Of a DNA stretch of 14,264 nucleotides, positions 1 through 7,444 are shown in pieces. Each line of letters begins with the position of its first letter. Positions within the stretch are counted from its first letter, which is position 1. The stretch is taken from NCBI GenBank assembly GCA_937957895.1, contig CALFEZ010000277.1, positions 1 through 14,264 of the forward strand, written 5' to 3'. A program made the translations under genes and the position numbers. The notes under the pieces were generated by a model, which saw only the letters and a program-made list of their open reading frames with translations, was not told the DNA's origin and ran no database searches. Source of the DNA: an uncultured Erysipelotrichaceae bacterium. GTDB taxonomy: Bacteria; Bacillota_I; Bacilli_A; Erysipelotrichales; Erysipelotrichaceae.

Positions 1-612
1 GTTGATGAACAAATGCCAGATGAAATGAAAGTAAGGACGGTGTTTTTGCATATAGAACATCGCTCCTATTGTATAGAGGATGCCGCCCAATCCGATAAAA
101 ATCAAAAACATCGTGTCTGCCTTGGTAATCAAGGTTGGGATAAAAAGAACAGCGATCCATCCCATCACAAGATAGATCATGACTGAGAGTTTTGGGATCG
201 ATCGTCTTGAGATCGACTTGTATAAGATCCCAACCAGTACCATGGTCCATTGGATGCCAAATAAAAGCCATCCGATCGTTCCTTGGATCAAGTAGAGGGC
301 GACTGGAGTGTAACTGCCGGCAATAGCGATATAAATCGCGATATGATCGAGGATCTTGAACACGAATTTGTGTTTGCTGTCGTGTTCCATGGCATGATAA
401 AGCGTGGACATCAAAAACATCAAAAAGAGACTGATCAAGAAAATGCTGGTTCCAAGTGCAAGGAGCCAACCGCCATTGTTGTAGGCAAAGATAGCACCAA
501 ACGGCAGATAAAACAACATGAACACTGCCATGATCCCATGGGTGATGCTGTTTCCGACTTCTTCTTTGAAAGTCAATTGGATGTTTTGCATTTGATTTTT
601 TGTATTTGTCAT
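1..612 (-). CDS. Hemolysin III / TrhA family (PAQR-type) membrane protein, C-terminus cut by window edge
   Basis: The first 204 residues of a multi-pass membrane protein can be read; the reading frame is still open at the left edge. Several hydrophobic segments are visible. The PAQR/hemolysin III signature is present: an N-terminal E-x-x-NSITHG motif (residues 18-26), S69 and H73 in STLYH, D89-H90 in ILDHIAIYIAIAGSYTP, and H196-x3-H200 in FHFIWHLF. In this family the Ser, Asp and three His residues form a membrane-embedded metal site. The family is usually about 210-220 residues, so only the tail should be missing. Bacterial members have been linked to membrane fluidity control and, historically, haemolysis, but the activity here cannot be read from sequence. 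The gene is divergent from a MATE transporter. The start at 612 has no clear Shine-Dalgarno, and an extended -10 sits so close that the mRNA may be leaderless; Met8 is the alternative start. Confidence 0.9.
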   Translation of the reverse strand, partial: MTNTKNQMQNIQLTFKEEVGNSITHGIMAVFMLFYLPFGAIFAYNNGGWLLALGTSIFLISLFLMFLMSTLYHAMEHDSKHKFVFKILDHIAIYIAIAGSYTPVALYLIQGTIGWLLFGIQWTMVLVGILYKSISRRSIPKLSVMIYLVMGWIAVLFIPTLITKADTMFLIFIGLGGILYTIGAMFYMQKHRPYFHFIWHLFIN

Positions 613-618
613 AGATGT

Positions 619-627
619 ATTCTATCA
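619..627 (-). promoter_or_regulatory. Extended -10 promoter element for the hemolysin III family gene
   Basis: Read on the minus strand, this is TGATAGAAT, matching the extended -10 form TGn-TAGAAT. No good -35 is seen 16-18 nt upstream, which an extended -10 can tolerate. The predicted transcription start is at or next to 612, the A of the start codon, which implies a leaderless transcript. Confidence 0.4.
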
Positions 628-679
628 CACAAGTCTGCTTACTGCATCTTTAAATAGTGAATGAGGTATAACAAAGAAT

Positions 680-2035
680 ATGGATAGTCAAAGGAAGTAT
701 TTGTTAGAAAGTGAGAACGTACAAAAAGCATTGTTGTTGCTGGCTGTTCCATCGATCATCGCGATGGTCACCAATGCGATCTACAACTTTGTGGATGCAC
801 TTTTTGTCGGAATGCTGCAAAACACTGCTATGCTGGCAGCTGTGACAGTCACATTTCCGATGGTGATGATCATGGGAGCCATTGGACAGGGACTGGGTAT
901 CGGTGCCGGTTCTTTGGTTGCAAGACAACTGGGAAGAAAAGACTTTCATCTTGTTGGAAAGACAGTCTATACCGTCATGTTTTCATCGATCGTCCTCTCA
1001 CTTGTTGGATCGTATGTTTTGATCGCGAATCTTGAACTGATCCTTCCTTGGTTTGGAGCCACTCCCGAAGCTCTTCCATTTACGGTATCATATGCGCGTT
1101 GGATGATCATTGGGATGATTTCCACGATCCTTAACATGACGATGTCCAATTTGCTGCGAGCTGAAGGGGATGTCCAGTTTCCAATGTTTGCGATCATGTC
1201 AGGAGCGATTTTCAACATCTTCCTTGATCCGATCATGATGTTTGATTGGGGATTGGGATTGGGGCTTGAAGGAGCAGCTATTGCTACCGTCATTTCTCAT
1301 ATGATTACGACTGTTATGCTGTTTGGACGGATGTTCAGTGATCGTTCAATCCTTGATTTTCGACCATTCACTTGGGCATATGACGTCAAAATGTCCGTTG
1401 AGATTTTTTCGTTGGGGATCGTTGTATTTTTCAGGCAGTCACTTATCAGTCTTTCATTATTGCTGATCAACTTTATTGCTTCAACCTACGGTACTGATAT
1501 CGTGGCAGCAATCGGACTAGTGCAAAGAACCAATGGATTAGTGATCTATGTTCTTATTGGTTATGCACAGGCTTTACTTCCTTTTGCCGGCTACAATTAT
1601 GGAGCGAAAAATCCCGAAAGACTCAATCAGGCTGTAAGATACTCTTCACTGTGGGCGACTGCTTTTACGACTTTTTCAGCCATTATCATGGCGATTTTTG
1701 CCCGTCAGATACTGCTTTTGTTTACGACCGACGAAGTCGTGATCTATTATGGTATCAGGATGTTTTATGCAATCGCACTGGGATTGCCTTTTGTGGGATA
1801 CTATCAAGTAATCACCATCCTTTATCAGGCGTTCGGTAAAGTAAAGGAATCGTTTATCATGTCCATTGCTCGTCAAGGGATCTTCTTGATCCCATTGGTG
1901 ATCTTCTTTCCGATGATTTGGCAGTACAACGGGATCTTTATTGCCATTCCGACCGCAGACATCATGACGTTGTTGATGACGTTTGTTTTTGCCAACAGGC
2001 TTAAAACAGACATCAAGGTGATATCCTTCCAGTGA
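680..2035 (+). CDS. MATE family multidrug/Na+ antiporter-like efflux transporter
   Basis: A 451-residue integral membrane protein, normal for MATE transporters (about 440-460). It shows roughly twelve hydrophobic segments in two similar halves. The first half starts with a typical run: a short polar N-terminus, LLAVPSIIAMVTNAIYNFVD, and later the G-Q-G-L-G-I-G-A-G-S-LVARQLGRKD loop that is conserved in MepA/NorM-type members. The second half contains AQALLPFAGYNYGAKNPERL, the matching loop of the repeat. MATE proteins export cationic drugs or metabolites across the cytoplasmic membrane using an Na+ or H+ gradient; the substrate cannot be predicted here. It stands alone between a divergent neighbour 67 bp upstream and a terminator downstream. 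The Shine-Dalgarno is weak (AGG at 664-666, 13 nt from ATG). A TATAAC at 667-672 could be a -10 that gives a nearly leaderless mRNA. Confidence 0.93.
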   Translation: MDSQRKYLLESENVQKALLLLAVPSIIAMVTNAIYNFVDALFVGMLQNTAMLAAVTVTFPMVMIMGAIGQGLGIGAGSLVARQLGRKDFHLVGKTVYTVMFSSIVLSLVGSYVLIANLELILPWFGATPEALPFTVSYARWMIIGMISTILNMTMSNLLRAEGDVQFPMFAIMSGAIFNIFLDPIMMFDWGLGLGLEGAAIATVISHMITTVMLFGRMFSDRSILDFRPFTWAYDVKMSVEIFSLGIVVFFRQSLISLSLLLINFIASTYGTDIVAAIGLVQRTNGLVIYVLIGYAQALLPFAGYNYGAKNPERLNQAVRYSSLWATAFTTFSAIIMAIFARQILLLFTTDEVVIYYGIRMFYAIALGLPFVGYYQVITILYQAFGKVKESFIMSIARQGIFLIPLVIFFPMIWQYNGIFIAIPTADIMTLLMTFVFANRLKTDIKVISFQ

Positions 2036-2106
2036 TGTGCAAGTTCTATCAAACATGAGCGAATAAGTACCATATTAGATGATTTCAATGAGATCAAAAA
2101 GATCAT

Positions 2107-2142
2107 AAAAGGCTACTTTTTTACATAAAGGTAGCTTTTTTT
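2107..2142 (+). terminator. Rho-independent terminator after the MATE gene
   Basis: GGCTAC (2111-2116) and GTAGC (2131-2135) form a stem, extended outward by AAAA/TTTT with one bulged G, and are followed by a run of seven T. It lies about 70 nt beyond the MATE stop codon, with no gene between. Confidence 0.7.
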
Positions 2143-2193
2143 GTCGTGGATTTGATCATGTAGAACACCATTCCCAAAATAAGCATATACGTA

Positions 2194-2227
2194 GGGTTGA
2201 TAGGGTAGGGAAAATCAACCCCTTTTT
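2194..2227 (+). terminator. Second terminator-like hairpin before the cohesin/dockerin operon promoter
   Basis: GGGTTGAT (2194-2201) pairs perfectly with ATCAACCC (2214-2221) around a 12-nt loop. CTTTTTAAATTT follows. The hairpin ends before the -35 box at 2236, so it is outside the downstream transcript. It would act as a back-up terminator for read-through from the MATE side and insulate the next operon. The rest of the 271-bp gap (2036-2306) holds only this hairpin, the first terminator and the promoter described separately. Confidence 0.55.
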
Positions 2228-2235
2228 AAATTTAC

Positions 2236-2264
2236 TTGCATTTGGAATGATCATGGTCTATAAT
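2236..2264 (+). promoter_or_regulatory. Sigma-A-type promoter of the AbiEi-like / cohesin-dockerin operon
   Basis: TTGCAT (2236-2241), a 17-nt spacer, and a consensus TATAAT (2259-2264). The predicted start is near 2271, giving a leader of about 36 nt before ATG 2307. This is the only strong promoter seen upstream of the 2307-8946 gene run. An 8-bp perfect palindrome ATGATCAT (2247-2254) lies inside the spacer. Confidence 0.75.
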
Positions 2265-2276
2265 ATACTTAGTATA
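2264..2276 (+). promoter_or_regulatory. Palindrome over the predicted transcription start; candidate operator
   Basis: TATACT-T-AGTATA is a perfect 6-bp inverted repeat with a 1-nt centre, starting at the last base of the -10 and covering the predicted +1. AbiEi proteins of AbiE systems repress their own promoters through inverted repeats, so the regulator encoded just downstream is the natural candidate to bind here. That link is inference. Confidence 0.4.
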
Positions 2277-2306
2277 CACAATATCTAGAAAATGTGAGTA
2301 AATAAT

Positions 2307-2930
2307 ATGAGCGAAAACACCATCAAGTTTCCTGTTGTCACCACCGCAGCATTGAAAGAAAAAGGAGCGAACTTCTCCAATATCAACCAGTTGATAGAAC
2401 AAGATAAAATCGTTCGTGTCAAACGTGGTTACTACATGAACAAAGCCGCACTGCAGTTCCCTCATAAAGCATGCTTTTCCGCATTTTCAGATGCGCTTTT
2501 TTGCTTGGAAAGTGCAGCATACGTTTATGGCTATCTAAACAGCGAACCTCGCAGAGTATATGTGGCAGCTTCCAAACAGGAGAGCAGAAAAAAATACAAA
2601 AGCAAGGTGCTTCCGATCGTCATGATGGTACGCGATGAGAAATACTTTTACCTAGGTTACAGTCAGAAAGCATTTAATGGTGTTCTGATCAATGTGACTG
2701 ATCGAGAAAGAACGATCCTTGATTGCATGCGTCATTCAAAAAGAATGGATAGCAGGATCTATGGGAAAATCATCGCAGGGTACATCAAAGATGACAAAAA
2801 GAACATCGACAAACTTGTTTCTTATGCAATCACGCTTCGATTGATCAAAAAAGTGGAAATATTGTTTGATCCTTGGCTTGGAAGTGAAATACGCCAAGCC
2901 ATAGAAAAAGCTGAGCGGAGGTCATCATGA
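2307..2930 (+). CDS. AbiEi-type antitoxin-like transcriptional regulator (orphan, no AbiEii partner)
   Basis: A 207-residue protein with the layout of the AbiEi / type IV antitoxin family. The N-terminal winged-helix part (about 8-50) contains the pattern LKEKGANFSNINQLIEQDKI followed by VRVKRGYYM. The conserved core follows with CLESAAYVYGYLN (about residues 67-80), then P-RRVYVAASKQ, the Y-x-LGYSQKAFNGVLINVTDRERTILDCM stretch, and a helical C-terminus. In AbiE phage-defence systems the antitoxin is followed by the nucleotidyltransferase toxin AbiEii; here the next gene encodes a membrane protein instead and no nucleotidyltransferase is visible in the window. The gene heads an operon with a strong promoter and overlaps the next gene by 4 nt (ATGA, 2927-2930). 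The Shine-Dalgarno is weak (GTGAG at 2294-2298). A role as the operon's own repressor is likely; an antitoxin role is doubtful without a partner. Confidence 0.8.
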   Translation: MSENTIKFPVVTTAALKEKGANFSNINQLIEQDKIVRVKRGYYMNKAALQFPHKACFSAFSDALFCLESAAYVYGYLNSEPRRVYVAASKQESRKKYKSKVLPIVMMVRDEKYFYLGYSQKAFNGVLINVTDRERTILDCMRHSKRMDSRIYGKIIAGYIKDDKKNIDKLVSYAITLRLIKKVEILFDPWLGSEIRQAIEKAERRSS

Positions 2931-3889
2931 ATAAAGAAACACTGTTCAACATTACGATCGGTTTTATTGGTGTGTTGTTTTTTGTTTCGTTGATTTCAAC
3001 GTTGATCGTATGGCTTCAACCATCCATGAATCCCAATGGCAATGGACCAAATGGAGATGATAATGAACAAATCACCATCATCATCAATGAGTATCGGCTT
3101 TATGAAGACGAAAGATTGAACTTCCGATTCATTTTGGCAGATATCACAATGACAGCAACACAACAGCAACAGGTGACCATGAACAAGTTCGTCACTTCGC
3201 AGCAGGTACGCTTGGATCAGGTTTCTGTCTATTTGGAAGATTTGAAGGAATTGGGTATCGATATCGCGCAACATGATGTTGATTTTGACATCGATGAGCG
3301 CACGAACAACATCGATCTCAAGTTGTTTGTTCCTTTGCGTATCAACGAATCCTCAACCTTGACAGTGTATTTTCAAGGAGACGAAGAGGTGATTTTTTTG
3401 TTTGATCTAAGCAAAAACAACGATACGATCGAAGGCTTGATCAATATGGATCCCAACGGTGATGATGACATCATCGATCAAATCGTTGTGGACGATCTTT
3501 ACCGCATCAAAATCATCGATGTAACCGAAATTGCATATAAAGAGATTCTTGAAACACTCCCTGATGGATCGACTCAGGAGATGGTATTGCCTTCGACCGC
3601 AAAACTGATTGGTGTTCGTCTAAACATAGAATCACTGGGAAACCAACCGATCATTGTGGAAGCAGCACGTTTTAGGATCGTGGAAGAAAACCAGACAGCA
3701 TTGGCGTTTGATAAAACGATAAAAGTAACAGGTTTTCATAACATTGTTAGTCAAGAAGTGTATAATACAGCTGATGGATTTGTGTTTTTTGATATTTACA
3801 GCACAGATGAATCATTTATCAGACAATTAAGTGAATTTGAGTTCAAGTTGAACGTATCGGATCAGTGGATCCGACGCAGGGTTATCGAA
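2927..3889 (+). CDS. Single-pass membrane protein with exported beta-rich domain, unknown function (stop codon ends at 3892)
   Basis: A 321-residue protein I do not recognise; the TGA stop occupies 3890-3892. Residues 8-30 form one hydrophobic segment after a short MNKETLF start, so the remaining 290 residues should face outward. A Pro/Asn/Gly/Asp-rich linker (33-46) separates the membrane span from the exported part. That part has two stretches rich in alternating beta-strand pattern, about 48-165 and 183-318. The second resembles DUF4352-like Ig-fold modules (LIGVRLNIESLGNQPIIVEAARFRIVEENQ pattern), but this is weak. It is very acidic. GGAGG at 2917-2921, 5 nt before ATG, supports the start. 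It overlaps both neighbours by an ATGA, so it is translated together with the regulator and the glucosaminidase. It may be a surface accessory or sensor for the hydrolase; this is inference. Confidence 0.75.
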
Positions 3890-6800
3890 TGACAAGAAGA
3901 ATCGTATTGGGGTTGATCGCGTTTTTAGTGTTTATTGGTTCACCGATAAGTGATAGATATGGTATCACTGTTTTTGCAAGCAACATTCAATGCAACGACT
4001 CACAGTTTCGATTGGCTAATATCACGATCAACAAGACATACGAGACGATCGCATGCTACGGTACTTTCGAACAAGCCAATCAGGCAATGGATGGGTTGAG
4101 GACGACATACAATGACATGGTCATCATCCATGAGGCTTCACGCAGTCCGCTCAAAATCATTGCGGCATCGAGAGCCATCGCAGCTTCATACCCGTTTCGT
4201 ACTCTCTCATCAGGTGTGAATAACATCCTGGCTTACATTTATCGCAACAGCAATCTTTCCGGTGAAAACACCTACATGGCCCGACACCTTGATATGGGTT
4301 ATGAAAGAACTGTCAGCTACAATGAAACGACCGGAAGCGGTTCGGCATATATCAACATTTCGGGTTTTAAAGGATACATCCAATTGCTGCAGATCGATAT
4401 CGTTCCTTTGATTTACCTTGAAAATGGATGGGAAATCACGTTAGGTGGCAGTACATATGAAGAACATGTACTGGGAAAAACCGATCAGGAACAACCTTTC
4501 ACATTGATCCCACGCATGAATGAGTATCGGGTGTATACCAACACAACTACTGGTGTCCGTGAGATTTTTCATGAAACATTCTCTTTTTGGAGCGGAAACA
4601 GTTATGGTACCTATCTATACGGTATGGCTCCGGCATGGCTTCCAAATGGAACATATTACAGCTGGGATTCCATTCATTTTTTCCATGATCGTGCGATGAC
4701 ACAACCAGTCATGGATCAAGACGAGATTGGTGCCTATTTTAATTACTACATGTACCTTCCGATGAGGACATCTTCAAACATCACAGCCAAACAACTGGAT
4801 GACTATCTGATAAGCAGGGGGTATACCAGCAAACCAACTTTCGATAGCAACGGTGTTTACACCGGAGGAAGTGCTATGTATGGTGAAGGAGAAGCTTTCA
4901 TCAACGGACAAAATACCTATGGAGTCAACGCACTTCTGATCTATGCCATGGCTATCCATGAGAGCGGTCATGGAACTAGCAGACTTGCAAGGGATAAAAA
5001 CAACTTGTTTGGTTGGGGCGCTCATGATGCCAATCCTAGTGATGCTTACTTGTTTGAAAGCATATCACAGAGTGTTTCAGAGCATATGGGTCGAAATCTA
5101 AGAGGATATCTCAGTGTTGAAAACTGGCGTTACTTTGGTCAAGTACTTGGCAATAAAAACAACGGATTCAACACCAAATATGCATCAGATCCTTATTGGG
5201 GAAACAAGATCGCAGGTCATGCTTATCGTATCGATCGATATCATGGGTTTTTGGATTATGACACATATAAAATAGGAATCATCGACAAACCGACATCGAT
5301 CGTAGTAAGAAAACAACCATCATCTTCAGCAACGTCTTTGATGACTGTTCGATCAAGCGTCCAGCAACATGCTTTTTTGATCAATGAGCAGACCAAGAAT
5401 GGCAATGAAGCCGTCATATCTACGATGGCCATGATGCCGGTAGATGCTCAAGGCAATGCGATCGCATTCAACACGACTGCCAGCTTGGTGGTTCCATATA
5501 ACTGGCATCAAAGTATCGGTTATTTGGTGAATGAACCTATCAAAATCATTTACAAAGGTTCAGGATTCGATCTTACTCCCAATGTGATCGATCAACGATC
5601 CATAAACTACTCATCCAATGCACAAGCAACTACATTATCGATTCAACAAGGCAAGTTGATGATCGAAGGGCATCATGTTCAAAAAGGTCTATCAGTCGTT
5701 GATGCCAACAACATCACTCATCGATTGGACTGGATCGCAATTGATCAAACTGTTACAAGCTCACCTTTAAACACCATATCATCCACTGATTTCAACAGCA
5801 TTTTCAATGAAACTCGATATATCTCTGATCATATGGGATTTGCAAATGAGGTCGACCTTTCTGACTTCTTGATCGGTACTTATCGTTTAATCGTCACCAG
5901 TGAAGTAACACTTAACGGTCAAAAAACGATGTATCAAAACTCATTGAAAAGACTTGATGTGAATCTTAAATGGACAACAAATGACAAAGAATACACATTG
6001 GTGTCAGACAGCAAAGGTGATTTGTTGCTTCATGTCGATACTGGTGTTTCAAGACAAACGATCGAAGATCCGATCATGATGTTGGACACGATCGGTCAAC
6101 AACAAACGATTGCACGTAAAAATACAGAACCAGTATCCTATGTGAGCAGTAAACCAGACATCGCAACTGTAAATGATCAAGGTGTCGTTACTGCTATTTC
6201 ATCGGGGATCACGACCATTCAAATCAAACAAAACGATACAACTCTTGCGACCGTGGCAGTCATGGTTTCTGTACCGGTTCAAAGCATGACCCTTGATTCG
6301 GATGCGGTGATATTACGATCACCATCCCAGGTCAAGGCTATCGTAGCCACATTAGTGCCCGCCACAGCAACAAACAAGGATGTGTTTTTTGTCAGTGATA
6401 ACAACTTCATAGCAAGTGTGACCCAAGACGGGGTCATCATGCCCGTCAACAATGGAAAAACCAAGATCCATGTGATCAGCAAATATGACAACAGCATCTT
6501 TAAAACAATCGATGTAACTGTTGCATATGACCTTATCTCCATCACACCTCCATCATCAACACTGCTGATCGATCGCTTTGTTCCTGTTAGGATGACTTTG
6601 AACTACGATCCTGTAGGCCCCTACATCCAAGGTATCAGTTATCAATCAAGTGATCCAAGAGTTGCAACCGTCAACTCTCTTGGGGACATTATCCCATTGG
6701 CAAATGGCAAGACGATCATCACCGCAACTTCCACCAATGGTAAAACTGCGACGCTTGAAGTAGAAGTTAGCATGGCCCAAATCGATGTGCCTGTCGTACT

Positions 6801-6984
6801 TCTTGGTGATGTCAATGGAGATGGTGTTGTCGATATCCTGGATTTGGCCAGAATCAGTCGATACTTAGCTGAGTTGGATACACTTAGTGAAAATGCTAGA
6901 TTAGCAGCAGATATAAACAGGGATGGTATTGTCGACATTTTAGATCTAGCAAGATTAAGTAGAATTCTTGCAGAATTGGAGTAG
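3889..6984 (+). CDS. Secreted dockerin-bearing endo-beta-N-acetylglucosaminidase (cell-wall hydrolase)
   Basis: I place the start at ATG 3889, not the in-frame GTG 3865, because AGGG (3878-3881) is 7 nt before it and it forms an ATGA overlap with the previous gene. This gives 1031 residues. Residues 1-31 look like a signal peptide, probably cut after VFA or VFAS. A conserved N-terminal region (about 35-210) has SH3-like features (GSAYINISGFKGYIQLLQIDIVP). The glucosaminidase domain (about 290-460, LytD/Atl type) has the catalytic Glu358 in IHESGHGTS and NNLFGWGAHD at 371-380. Three Big2-type Ig-like repeats follow (about 718-795, 797-880, 882-962), each with a variant of the pattern SxxPxxATVNxxGxI. 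The C-terminus is a type I dockerin: calcium loops at D974-D985 and D1008-D1019. The enzyme should cut glycan strands of peptidoglycan outside the membrane, docked on the cohesin protein encoded next. Confidence 0.9.
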   Translation: MTRRIVLGLIAFLVFIGSPISDRYGITVFASNIQCNDSQFRLANITINKTYETIACYGTFEQANQAMDGLRTTYNDMVIIHEASRSPLKIIAASRAIAASYPFRTLSSGVNNILAYIYRNSNLSGENTYMARHLDMGYERTVSYNETTGSGSAYINISGFKGYIQLLQIDIVPLIYLENGWEITLGGSTYEEHVLGKTDQEQPFTLIPRMNEYRVYTNTTTGVREIFHETFSFWSGNSYGTYLYGMAPAWLPNGTYYSWDSIHFFHDRAMTQPVMDQDEIGAYFNYYMYLPMRTSSNITAKQLDDYLISRGYTSKPTFDSNGVYTGGSAMYGEGEAFINGQNTYGVNALLIYAMAIHESGHGTSRLARDKNNLFGWGAHDANPSDAYLFESISQSVSEHMGRNLRGYLSVENWRYFGQVLGNKNNGFNTKYASDPYWGNKIAGHAYRIDRYHGFLDYDTYKIGIIDKPTSIVVRKQPSSSATSLMTVRSSVQQHAFLINEQTKNGNEAVISTMAMMPVDAQGNAIAFNTTASLVVPYNWHQSIGYLVNEPIKIIYKGSGFDLTPNVIDQRSINYSSNAQATTLSIQQGKLMIEGHHVQKGLSVVDANNITHRLDWIAIDQTVTSSPLNTISSTDFNSIFNETRYISDHMGFANEVDLSDFLIGTYRLIVTSEVTLNGQKTMYQNSLKRLDVNLKWTTNDKEYTLVSDSKGDLLLHVDTGVSRQTIEDPIMMLDTIGQQQTIARKNTEPVSYVSSKPDIATVNDQGVVTAISSGITTIQIKQNDTTLATVAVMVSVPVQSMTLDSDAVILRSPSQVKAIVATLVPATATNKDVFFVSDNNFIASVTQDGVIMPVNNGKTKIHVISKYDNSIFKTIDVTVAYDLISITPPSSTLLIDRFVPVRMTLNYDPVGPYIQGISYQSSDPRVATVNSLGDIIPLANGKTIITATSTNGKTATLEVEVSMAQIDVPVVLLGDVNGDGVVDILDLARISRYLAELDTLSENARLAADINRDGIVDILDLARLSRILAELE
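6799..6981 (+). other. Type I dockerin domain (two EF-hand-like repeats) in the glucosaminidase
   Basis: Repeat 1 begins GDVNGDGVVDILDLARISRY and repeat 2 ADINRDGIVDILDLARLSRI, starting at residues 973 and 1007. Both carry Asp/Asn at calcium-loop positions 1, 3, 5, 9 and 12, then the LARxSRxLAEL helix that carries the cohesin-recognition residues in known dockerins. The protein repeats are nearly identical, but their codons differ: Leu-Asp-Leu-Ala is ctg-gat-ttg-gcc in the first and tta-gat-cta-gca in the second. Confidence 0.93.
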
Positions 6985-7444
6985 ATTATGAGAATTATTA
7001 GAAAAATCATTACTTTGACAGTTGTTTCTCTAACATTGGTTGTTTCATCAATTAATACTAGTGCTTCAACTGTATCAAGCTCAATAAGTGGACCGAATGA
7101 AATTTCACCTGGACAATCATTCAGTGTTACTTTTGCTGTAAATGCTGGAGAAACAATTAGAGGCTTTACAGCTAGAATACTGTTTGATAAAAGCTTTCTT
7201 ACAATAGAATCAGTAAATAAAAGGATTAATGCTGATTTTAATACATCAACAGGTGCTTATACAACAAGTGAAGTTATTTCAGGTAGTAGACAATTTTTGA
7301 CAATATCTTTTAAACCTACATCAGCATTTACTGCAGGAACGAATACCAATATTGAACTAGTGGAGTTTGTTGCTGCAAATGATACTGCAACACAAAGAAT
7401 TCAAGTTAGTGATAAAACTCACCGAGTCAATGCTGTAGCTCCTC
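6880..7444. other. AT-rich, GATC-free composition patch (possible recombined segment)
   Basis: By hand count, 6961-7320 has 111 G+C in 360 nt (31%), while 6781-6840 has 28 in 60 and 8041-8160 has 48 in 120. No GATC occurs from 6947 to 7444, although GATC elsewhere appears about every 50 nt (14 counted in 5221-5880). The patch covers the second dockerin repeat, the stop, the next gene's signal peptide and its cohesin domain, and ends where the cadherin-like repeats begin. Confidence 0.6.

Noticed and set aside
283..657. A 124-codon plus-strand open frame
   Set aside because: It is antisense to the hemolysin III family gene, whose motifs are clear, and its product is a low-complexity, His/Lys-rich shadow translation.
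3865..3888. GTG 3865 as the start of the glucosaminidase
   Set aside because: It adds eight polar residues before the signal peptide, lacks a ribosome site, and ATG 3889 has both a good Shine-Dalgarno and an ATGA overlap.
6799..6981. The two dockerin repeats considered as plain calcium-binding EF-hands of an unrelated protein
   Set aside because: The loop-plus-helix spacing, the LARxSRxLAEL helix, the C-terminal position and an adjacent cohesin-like gene all fit dockerin better.
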